From positions 35,520 through 99,519 of IMG/VR virus record IMGVR_UViG_3300001282_000007: 64,000 bases of DNA; one strand, 5' to 3'. Position numbers and translations under genes: made by a program. Within the stretch, counting starts at the first letter, position 1. Each line of letters opens with the position of its first letter. The stretch is from a virus. The notes beneath the pieces are model-generated. The model was not told the DNA's origin and did no database searches. It saw nothing but the letters and a program-made list of their open reading frames with translations. This document shows, one piece after another, positions 16,120 to 22,567 of this stretch.

Positions 16120-16503
16120 TTACCTAACTCCAAATACTGCTGCCATCAAGGCGTCAACTTCTGCTTGAGTAACAACCACTGGCTCAGTGCGGCGAACACG
16201 AGCAGGCTTTGCAGTCTTGACACGAACAGTTTTGGTGAGATGTTTTTTTGCAGTTTTAGCAGGGCGGAGTTTGACTGCCACTTCGCCTGCCAGTGCTTCA
16301 CGCACCGCATCAGTGTCAGCAAAGCCTGCTAGATTCTGCAGATAACACACAGCACCGGCCTTGTCCATTGCACTTGGCAACGGCACAATATTCACATCAG
16401 TGTCGCCCAGCTTGGCCAATTGCTTGCCCCGAGCTTCTGAGTTGGCAAAACGAACTTTGACAGCGCCTTTGAGAACGGAAGTACCAGCGAAAGTATAAAG
16501 CAT
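16120..16503 (-). CDS. Hypothetical basic-linker protein, 127 aa
   Basis: An N-terminal domain (about 1-75) ends in the segment DAVREALAGEVAVKL. A Lys/Arg/Ala/Pro-rich linker (about 80-108) and a short C-terminal helix follow. The linker suggests nucleic-acid contact, but no domain is recognised. It is the first gene behind the promoter at 16532-16560, with AGGAG 7 nt before the ATG. Confidence 0.68.
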   Translation of the reverse strand: MLYTFAGTSVLKGAVKVRFANSEARGKQLAKLGDTDVNIVPLPSAMDKAGAVCYLQNLAGFADTDAVREALAGEVAVKLRPAKTAKKHLTKTVRVKTAKPARVRRTEPVVVTQAEVDALMAAVFGVR

Positions 16504-16531
16504 CTAAAACTCCTTTTGTGTTTAAGCGTTA

Positions 16532-16560
16532 ATTATAACAGATTGGCGAATATTGGTCAA
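16532..16560 (-). promoter_or_regulatory. Sigma70-type promoter, cassette family
   Basis: TTGACC (16555-16560), 17-nt spacer and TATAAT (16532-16537). It lies inside the 3' end of the SWIM-type gene and reads into the 127-aa gene. Confidence 0.78.
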
Positions 16561-16907
16561 CCGTTTTGTTTTGTGTGCTTGCACTGGCCGCGGAATCGAA
16601 ATCCCGAGCAAGTGCAGCTCAAGTTGCCGTTTAACCGAGTCACGGTATAAACCTCACCCTTGCTGCCGGCCACGGTCCAGGTCTCACCTGCAGGTGGTGC
16701 CACGTCAACAGAAACATTCCATTGATCAGGCACAATTTTGAATTTGCGTCCACGGATGTCAATCCGCATGGGCGTACGAAATTTGTGTGCTGCTCCTGTG
16801 CCAAACTTCACATAGGCATACATCTTGCTCTTGCCATCGTCCATCAGGTACACATGATTGGGTGCCGTGTCACCGGACCATTCAGTTGTTTCAGCAAACC
16901 ATTTCAT
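16557..16907 (-). CDS. SWIM-type zinc-finger protein, 116 aa
   Basis: The C-terminus holds a compact CxC...CxH set (SCTCSGFRFRGQCKH, about 97-111), the SWIM-finger pattern used for DNA or protein binding. The N-terminal 85 residues are beta-rich and basic (MRIDIRGRKFKIVPDQW) and may form a further small domain. The partner is unknown. The start overlaps the upstream gene by 4 nt. Confidence 0.72.
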   Translation of the reverse strand: MKWFAETTEWSGDTAPNHVYLMDDGKSKMYAYVKFGTGAAHKFRTPMRIDIRGRKFKIVPDQWNVSVDVAPPAGETWTVAGSKGEVYTVTRLNGNLSCTCSGFRFRGQCKHTKQNG

Positions 16908-17095
16908 TTTTCAGCCTTTGCAATCAGGCTCATACCTTTGTTCATGACTGTTTGCAGGGCCACTCGCTGTTCAGCAGTGAGTTCGTTGCGTTGTTTTGCA
17001 GCCAGCATGGATTCCAGAGTTTCTAACAAAAACCCGCTGACGCTGTGATCAATGCGATACTGTTCACAGATTGAGATAGCTTGAGTAATGTCCAT
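16904..17095 (-). CDS. Hypothetical helical protein, 63 aa
   Basis: Entirely helical with a Met/Leu-rich middle (GFLLETLESMLAAKQR). No family is recognised. It is first behind the promoter at 17125-17153 and has AGGAGCAGAG before the ATG. Confidence 0.65.
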   Translation of the reverse strand: MDITQAISICEQYRIDHSVSGFLLETLESMLAAKQRNELTAEQRVALQTVMNKGMSLIAKAEK

Positions 17096-17114
17096 TCTCT
17101 GCTCCTGTTTTGCT

Positions 17115-17267
17115 CTATGTGTGTATTATAGCATTTCGAGCAATATTGGTCAACCAACCCAAAATAGCCAACCACACAATCCATTCTACCACTGTAAATT
17201 CGCTGCGATGATAGTACAACAACATCTTTCGTTTGAACTTTTCATAACGGGCAGCAGCTGGTTGCAT
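17115..17267 (-). CDS. Possible small membrane protein, 50 aa
   Basis: The ATG lies 6 nt past the -10 box at 17274-17279, which would make a leaderless mRNA. The peptide has a basic N-terminus (RYEKFKRKMLLYYHR) and a Trp-rich hydrophobic helix (EWIVWLAILGWL). Its 3' end overlaps the next promoter. An internal ATG at codon 15 preceded by AAAG is an alternative start. Confidence 0.42.
   Translation of the reverse strand: MQPAAARYEKFKRKMLLYYHRSEFTVVEWIVWLAILGWLTNIARNAIIHT
17125..17153 (-). promoter_or_regulatory. Sigma70-type promoter, cassette family
   Basis: TTGACC (17148-17153), 17 nt, TATAAT (17125-17130), then ACACACAT and a ribosome site. It reads into the 63-aa gene. Confidence 0.8.
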
Positions 17268-17273
17268 GTGTGT

Positions 17274-17302
17274 ATTATAGCATCATGGGTATTATTGGTC
17301 AA
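17274..17302 (-). promoter_or_regulatory. Sigma70-type promoter, cassette family
   Basis: TTGACC (17297-17302), 17 nt, TATAAT (17274-17279), directly after the porin terminator. It reads toward the 50-aa ORF. Confidence 0.8.
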
Positions 17303-17305
17303 CCA

Positions 17306-17330
17306 AAAGAAAACCCGCCTCAGCGGGTTT
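17306..17330 (-). terminator. Rho-independent terminator after the porin gene
   Basis: An 8-bp stem AAACCCGC/GCGGGTTT with a 4-nt loop is followed on the minus strand by TTTTCTTTT. It separates the porin gene from the small-gene promoters. It could also work on the plus strand, where U-rich sequence follows as well. Confidence 0.85.
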
Positions 17331-17359
17331 TTGTTGTACTGCGTTATACAGTGCAGGAT

Positions 17360-18241
17360 TTAGAAGTTGACTTCTAGACCAGCACCAAATTTCTGTACAT
17401 TGGTTGCAGAATCTTCTTTGACATAACGTGCATGAACCAAAGTGTTCTTGCTCAGTGCATAAGATGCGCCAACATTGTAGGCCTTGACAGTGTCATTCTC
17501 ACCGTAGCCAGCAAGCAAAGTCACTGCACCAACAGCCTGGTTAACACCAACTGATTTACCAGTGGTTGATGCACCAGATACTTTGTCTTCAGAATACATC
17601 GCAAATACTTTTGTGCCAGATGCCAGAGCTAGTCTAGCACCAACGATGCCTGAATAGCTGTTGGTACCAGTGGTCAAACGAGCAGCAGTTGCGCTCACAG
17701 CACCTACAGTGTACTCAACACTGCTGGCTTGTGATTCTGTAGTGCCACCAGCAACTTCACTGTTGGCAATTGCATACGTAGCAGAAAGTCCAGCAACAGG
17801 CTTGGCAGTCAAGAACACTGCATTTTGCAAACGTGAACCTTGTGCAGCATGAATAACTGCGGTGCTGGAACCAAAAGCATTGCCCATGGCGTCATAGTTG
17901 TCAAGTGTGCGAGCAATGGTGTGTTTGTCACGACCCATGGCCACGGAACCCAACTTGTGAGACAAGCCAACAACAGCAGTGCGGTCACCCAGTGTGGTTG
18001 CTGCAGGAGCGTCGCCACCGTAGCCAGTTTCAAGCACAACGCCAGCAGTGATGCCGCCAGCAAGTGCTTCTGTGGCTTTGATACCGAAACGGCTGGAATC
18101 GTTTGTCAACGCGGTTACACCTTCGGCGGTGCCGGTCTTGGTGTTTTCTTGGTACACACGAGCTTTACCGTAAACGGTGGCGTCAGCTTGTGCTAGGGAG
18201 GCGGCCAATGCTAGGGCCATTACTAAAGCATATTTCTTCAT
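17360..18241 (-). CDS. Outer-membrane porin, Gram-negative (betaproteobacterial-type)
   Basis: Trimeric porins form 16-strand diffusion channels. The 293-aa product has a signal peptide (1-19, cleavage after AQA), the strand VYGKARVYQE at the mature N-terminus, the porin signature SRFGIKATEALAGGITAG (about 51-68), the DRTAVVGLSHKLGSVAMGR segment, alternating aromatic/polar strands and a C-terminal FGAGLEVNF ending in Phe, the BAM recognition signal. It is shorter than the usual 330-380 aa, mostly by loop trimming. A strong terminator follows, and AAGGA precedes the ATG. This is a rare cargo for a phage, and it argues for a Gram-negative host. Confidence 0.85.
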   Translation of the reverse strand: MKKYALVMALALAASLAQADATVYGKARVYQENTKTGTAEGVTALTNDSSRFGIKATEALAGGITAGVVLETGYGGDAPAATTLGDRTAVVGLSHKLGSVAMGRDKHTIARTLDNYDAMGNAFGSSTAVIHAAQGSRLQNAVFLTAKPVAGLSATYAIANSEVAGGTTESQASSVEYTVGAVSATAARLTTGTNSYSGIVGARLALASGTKVFAMYSEDKVSGASTTGKSVGVNQAVGAVTLLAGYGENDTVKAYNVGASYALSKNTLVHARYVKEDSATNVQKFGAGLEVNF

Positions 18242-18312
18242 GAGGTTTTTCCTTAAAATTAATTTTTGTGCTATTCACACTAGTTACTTAGCGGATTGTG
18301 ATGCATCCAGGG

Positions 18313-20241
18313 TTATTTTACCACTAGATTGGCTGCTTCTGCGTCTGAATAGGTGGATGGTATGAGATTGGCCTGCGGAACTACGCCTGCATACTCGCTG
18401 GGTATGGCAGTATCTTGCCCAATGCCCACGCCGTTTAGCACCAAGAGATTACGTCCTTCTCTCAGGCAGGCCACAATAGCTTGTCCGCCTTGGGTGGTAA
18501 GATCAGCCACTGTTTCGATAAACTGTGCTGGACCATTGGCTTCTGTATTGATTCCGTAGTCAGGCAGATTTTGCACAAAACTCATGACTGGTCCGCGACC
18601 CGATGCGTCAAGATTGGCAATGTCTATGCTGGCCAGTGCAAGATTGGTATTTTCAGAAATCAATTTTGCTGCCATCGAGTTGAAGTCAGAATTTAAAACG
18701 CCTGATTGGGTAGGGTATGTTGCGGATATGTTAGAAACCTGCACTGTGGCATTGGCTATTAGTTGTTGTAATGCTGCATCAGCATTGGCATACACTCCAA
18801 CACCTGTGCCTGCAGGAATCGTAACTGGTCCGGCAACAGCATTGCCGTACACTCCGTTGACAGTATTTTGCATTCTGCCATAGGTGTCGGTCAACCCGGC
18901 CAGGATACCTGCACTGGTCATACTGTTGATTGTGACTGTGGTGTTGCTCAGCACACTTGTATAGTCAACTCCGACTGCTGCGCCAAGAAGATCAGTAATT
19001 ACCAGTGTTCCGTCTGGTCCTGAGCCGGTAGCATATGAATTAGAATAGTATGCAGCCACGCTAGCAGGCACAGCCTGTTCTAGTGCAGATATAGATGGCA
19101 GATCTCTCGTGGTCTGCATGAAAGCAAATGCTACTGCCAGTTGAGATAAATTGAGATTGCTTATATTTTTTATTTGTTGTAGACTAACTTGTATGGCCTT
19201 GCAGGCCAGAGCCTGGTCTGCTGGTATGATTCTGGCAAGTCTTTCGTAGCTGATTATATTCAGAGTACCCAAGGTCAACACATATCTTGGCAAGTAAATC
19301 AACAATTTTGAATTCACTGTGCCTTGTGTGTTGTCGTAGATGGCCCGTAGCACTGACGTGGTATCTTGATTGTAGGTGCGTACTGTGAGACTGGCAATGC
19401 TGTTGGGGAATATTTTTGCAGGATTCAACAGGTCTGCCATGGTGTTTATGTTCTTGGTAGTCACACCAAAAATAGCCAACACCTGTTCTAGGTCAGTACC
19501 TGTGACATTCAGCAGGCCCAGGTATGCCAGATGTTGTACACTATCACTTACATTGACATTGGGAGTGGTTAGATTACCAATGCTGGCTTCGTCAAGTCCT
19601 GCTTGAATCAAGATAGCTTGAATGTTTGGTGTGAGATTGGTCAGTGTAACCAATTGTCGTAGCAGTGCTGCTGGAGAACCAAAATTACCAAGATTGTCAA
19701 GATCAATCAATTGTCCCAGTGCTTCTAGGTCTAGTCCAAATGTTGTCATGGCCAAGGTGGTGTCACTGAGATTGCCAGTGACAAGACTGTTCATGGTGGT
19801 AAACGTTGACCCAAGATAGGTCTGACTGTTTACGCTGGTGTTGATAAATTGATTGACCGAAGTTATGTAACCTTGTGCTGCACCAAACACCTGCGCAAAA
19901 ACTGCAACATTGCCATTGCCAAGATAGCTAGAGCCCTGGGCAGTAATTATGCCAGTAAATCCAGATGTGGTGTTTGTGCCTAGAGACGCATACGCAGCAG
20001 GTGTGTTGTCAGCTAGTGCAGGCACAGTGTTTGCACAAAATGTAAACATGCTGGTCAGTGTGTTTCCACTGATGTTGGCAGCAGCACTATTACCCACAGT
20101 ATTAAAAAATGGCGTCAATAGTGATGTGCTGGTGTAGGCTGTTACTGCTGCTGTCCAGGTGTTGGCAATGGCCACTCCACCGTTGTTGCTTAACGTGGCG
20201 CCGGCAATCATTTGTAATGGAGTCAACACACTTATGGCCAT
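18313..20241 (-). CDS. Probable virion/tail-tip structural protein, 642 aa
   Basis: The sequence is low in charge and rich in Asn, Thr, Ser, Ala, Leu and Ile, with repeated NLT/NTT-type turns and many predicted helices. No enzymatic motif is seen. Cys is rare. It begins 3 nt after the PAAR gene, so the two are translated together, and a tail-tip or baseplate-hub role next to the spike is likely. Glycine- and Asn-rich stretches could hold beta solenoids. A cell-puncturing effector cannot be excluded. Confidence 0.62.
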   Translation of the reverse strand: MAISVLTPLQMIAGATLSNNGGVAIANTWTAAVTAYTSTSLLTPFFNTVGNSAAANISGNTLTSMFTFCANTVPALADNTPAAYASLGTNTTSGFTGIITAQGSSYLGNGNVAVFAQVFGAAQGYITSVNQFINTSVNSQTYLGSTFTTMNSLVTGNLSDTTLAMTTFGLDLEALGQLIDLDNLGNFGSPAALLRQLVTLTNLTPNIQAILIQAGLDEASIGNLTTPNVNVSDSVQHLAYLGLLNVTGTDLEQVLAIFGVTTKNINTMADLLNPAKIFPNSIASLTVRTYNQDTTSVLRAIYDNTQGTVNSKLLIYLPRYVLTLGTLNIISYERLARIIPADQALACKAIQVSLQQIKNISNLNLSQLAVAFAFMQTTRDLPSISALEQAVPASVAAYYSNSYATGSGPDGTLVITDLLGAAVGVDYTSVLSNTTVTINSMTSAGILAGLTDTYGRMQNTVNGVYGNAVAGPVTIPAGTGVGVYANADAALQQLIANATVQVSNISATYPTQSGVLNSDFNSMAAKLISENTNLALASIDIANLDASGRGPVMSFVQNLPDYGINTEANGPAQFIETVADLTTQGGQAIVACLREGRNLLVLNGVGIGQDTAIPSEYAGVVPQANLIPSTYSDAEAANLVVK

Positions 20242-20244
20242 GTG

Positions 20245-20532
20245 TTATCCTGCAAAAACGGTTGGACTTCCGGAAGCTATAAAAGTACATGCGGCCAAGG
20301 GATCGCCCAGTCGTGCCAAAGGTCTAAGATTAACAAACACAGTTGGACTTCCTGAAGAAATTGGCGCCACATGCCCTCGACACGGATTACCGGGTCGTAA
20401 ATGCGCTGTGCTAATATCACCTAATCTTGCAGCAGGTTTTAAATTGACAAATACCGTGGGACTGCCGTTGGCAATAACGTAGGGAGAACAATGTGGAACT
20501 CCGGGATCACCTAATCTTGCTACTGGTCGCAT
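20245..20532 (-). CDS. PAAR-repeat spike-tip protein
   Basis: PAAR proteins cap the phage or T6SS spike. The 95-aa sequence contains three copies of a GSPTVFVNL-P-ARLGD unit (near 23-38, 61-77 and a partial one at the end) with His/Cys residues between (PHCSP, HLRPGNPCRGH) that match the zinc site at the PAAR tip. It overlaps the gene upstream by 26 nt and precedes the 642-aa protein. Confidence 0.88.
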   Translation of the reverse strand: MRPVARLGDPGVPHCSPYVIANGSPTVFVNLKPAARLGDISTAHLRPGNPCRGHVAPISSGSPTVFVNLRPLARLGDPLAACTFIASGSPTVFAG

Positions 20533-20722
20533 ATGCCTTTTCCATAAGTTTTAAAAAAAGACCACACCAGGCATCTATCTCTTCGTGCTGCTGTTGAGTG
20601 TGTGGTTCAGGTGGAATTTCGGGCAGAAATTCTATCACATGATCTAGATCGTCAGGAATATCTTTGTATTGATCATACACAAAAAGCTCAGTGCCTTTCA
20701 TGATTACAAATCTATGCCCCAT
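20507..20722 (-). CDS. Hypothetical protein, 71 aa
   Basis: No family is recognised. A small acidic protein with a PEIPPEPHTQQQHEE linker and helical C-terminus. A CATAAATA element ends 4 nt before the ATG with no ribosome site; an internal ATG seven codons later is possible. Confidence 0.58.
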   Translation of the reverse strand: MGHRFVIMKGTELFVYDQYKDIPDDLDHVIEFLPEIPPEPHTQQQHEEIDAWCGLFLKLMEKAYATSSKIR

Positions 20723-20726
20723 GCTG

Positions 20727-20734
20727 TATTTATG
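20727..20734 (-). promoter_or_regulatory. Late-like element CATAAATA, 4 nt before a start codon
   Basis: Just upstream of the ATG at 20722, opening the PAAR operon. No Shine-Dalgarno is present, so a leaderless late mRNA is possible. Confidence 0.45.
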
Positions 20735-20753
20735 GATGTGAAATACTGGGCTG

Positions 20754-21053
20754 TTAACCCATTATCAATTTCTTTTCCGGCACTCGGATTCCAGTCAATG
20801 CTTCGATGTACTTCATCTTGACTGCATCATCTGTCAATGCGTAAATTGCCACGTTGTTGATGTTTAGTTTGACTGGCTCATCTGCATCAGCAGTAAACAT
20901 GCTGGGCACTAGTCCCAGGCCCTGCGGTCCAGGTGCTACACTAACTGGTGCACTGATTTCCAGCCAATCTCCGTCGGCCCGTGTTAGTTTGGCAATGAGT
21001 TCTTCGCCAGAGTTCAATTTAAAAGTTACTGTGCTGCCTTCGAGATGTTTCAT
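20754..21053 (-). CDS. Hypothetical Sm-like protein, 99 aa
   Basis: The N-terminal strand pattern (TVTFKLNSGEELIAKLTRADGDWLEI, about 8-33) resembles an SH3/LSm-like barrel, as seen in small cyanophage proteins. A hydrophobic centre and helical C-terminus follow. The fold call is inference. It overlaps the glutaredoxin gene by 4 nt. Confidence 0.65.
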   Translation of the reverse strand: MKHLEGSTVTFKLNSGEELIAKLTRADGDWLEISAPVSVAPGPQGLGLVPSMFTADADEPVKLNINNVAIYALTDDAVKMKYIEALTGIRVPEKKLIMG

Positions 21054-21277
21054 TCTGTTAATTTCTTTCTAAGTTCTGTAAATCCGCCCACAAGTTCTTC
21101 ATCCAGGAAGATCTGTGGTAATGTTCGAGCATTTGGTACTGCTTCTAGTAGTTGTTCACGTGTCCAGTCCTGGCTCACGTTGCGTTCTTCATATTCAATG
21201 CCTCGAGATTCCAGTAGCGTTTTGGCCTGGTCGCAATAGGGGCATTGGTCTTTTGACCATACAATTGCGGTTGTCAT
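21050..21277 (-). CDS. Glutaredoxin
   Basis: A 75-aa thioredoxin-fold protein with the dithiol active site CPYC (12-15), a cis-Pro loop (TLPQIF near 52-57) and the GGFTEL segment near the end that binds glutathione. It would reduce the phage ribonucleotide reductase, whose genes lie directly upstream in the operon. Overlaps its neighbours by 4 nt on both sides. Confidence 0.93.
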   Translation of the reverse strand: MTTAIVWSKDQCPYCDQAKTLLESRGIEYEERNVSQDWTREQLLEAVPNARTLPQIFLDEELVGGFTELRKKLTE

Positions 21278-21444
21278 GCTTTTTCTAATTCCTTTTGTAG
21301 TTCTATTGACTCTCTAATTTGTGAACATTCAGTTTGATATTGACATTCATGCACTGTATTTGCTAACTGATATACAGGAAGCAGTGAGCAAAATTGTGTG
21401 TAATGTGAGCCCTCTAGTGGGCAGATCGTGCATTGAGTTTTCAT
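21274..21444 (-). CDS. Cys-rich small protein, 56 aa
   Basis: The ATG at 21444 overlaps the nrdB stop region closely; an upstream ATG is less likely. Six Cys residues are arranged as CTIC (near 5-8), then three further single Cys plus a QCS-type pair, suggesting a small zinc or redox protein. The function is unknown. Confidence 0.6.
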   Translation of the reverse strand: MKTQCTICPLEGSHYTQFCSLLPVYQLANTVHECQYQTECSQIRESIELQKELEKA

Positions 21445-21445
21445 T

Positions 21446-22546
21446 TTATAACTCCGGTAGTGCATCGTAGTCCAGCTGATCGCTCATGACTCCAATAACA
21501 TAGTTAGTGCTTTCAGACTCTTGCAGTGCAGTTTGTTTGTTTGATGTGTTCACATGCTTGTTGAACCAAGGAATAGGTGTCGAGCGAGGTGCAGGTTCCT
21601 GATACTTGATACCAATTTCCTTGAGTGCGCCCACGGCTGTGTAGTCCACAAAGTCTTTGAGAATGTTGGCATTGAGTCCAATCACAGGTCCCTTGTTGAA
21701 CAGGTAGTCTGCCCAGCCCTTTTCTTCACGGATCACATCCAGATACAACTCATACACTTCAGCTTCGCACTCAACCTTGGCTGCGGCAAAGCGTGGATCT
21801 TCTTTGATGACCTGATTGATCATATAAGCAGTCCACTCCTTGTGCAAGATCTCGTCTTGCAGGATCAAACTAATGATATTGCCATTGCCCATGAAGATCT
21901 TGTTCTCTACCATGGCCAGGCTTGTGGCAAAGCTGACCATAAAGCGGAACGCTTCCAGTGCATAGCTGGCATGCAATGCCATCCAGATTGCTCTCACATG
22001 TTCTACTTCTTCCACAGGTTGGCCTAGTTCTTTGGCACAGTTGATTCTGTGTAGGTCATCATAGTATTTGCCAACACTTGATGCCATGTCGATGATCTGT
22101 TGCGTGTCGTGAATGGTGTTAAACACATCCTTGGGCACGTTGTAGATGTTGCGAATGATGTGACTGTAGCTCTTTGAATGAATGTTGGTTTCAAAGAATG
22201 TCCAGTTGTAGATTAGAGCTTCTAGTTCTGGCAATGATACCACAGGCATAAAGATCTGACTGGGTCCACGACCTTGCAAACTGTCTAGAGCTGTTTGTCT
22301 CAACAAGTTGCTGGTAAAGATATGCTTAACTGTTTCGCTGGCATCCTTGAAGTCATTTGAATCTTTGGTAAGACTGACTTCTTCGGGTTGCCAAAAGAAG
22401 CCACGTGCTGTGGCTTCATAGTCTGCAATCTTTTTGTATTTGACTTCTTCAAAGCGTTGAATAGTTACAGGACCTGCAGGGTCCAGGAACATCTTGCGAT
22501 TGAGGTAATCGGTTCGTGTTGCCAAGTTATATTGTTGTTTTGACAT
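21446..22546 (-). CDS. nrdB: Ribonucleotide reductase class Ia, beta subunit
   Basis: The subunit carries the diiron-tyrosyl radical cofactor. Family features are visible: TALDSLQGRG (near 88-98) with the first Asp ligand, the FETNIHSKSYSHI block (near 122-135) with Glu and His ligands and the radical Tyr, and the HKEWTAYMI block (near 229-238) with further ligands. At 366 aa it is close to E. coli NrdB (375). The C-terminal tail, which docks on NrdA, ends in acidic/hydrophobic residues. No obvious Shine-Dalgarno precedes the ATG. Confidence 0.94.
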   Translation of the reverse strand: MSKQQYNLATRTDYLNRKMFLDPAGPVTIQRFEEVKYKKIADYEATARGFFWQPEEVSLTKDSNDFKDASETVKHIFTSNLLRQTALDSLQGRGPSQIFMPVVSLPELEALIYNWTFFETNIHSKSYSHIIRNIYNVPKDVFNTIHDTQQIIDMASSVGKYYDDLHRINCAKELGQPVEEVEHVRAIWMALHASYALEAFRFMVSFATSLAMVENKIFMGNGNIISLILQDEILHKEWTAYMINQVIKEDPRFAAAKVECEAEVYELYLDVIREEKGWADYLFNKGPVIGLNANILKDFVDYTAVGALKEIGIKYQEPAPRSTPIPWFNKHVNTSNKQTALQESESTNYVIGVMSDQLDYDALPEL

Positions 22547-22567
22547 TTGTTTTATATTTCTATTTTG

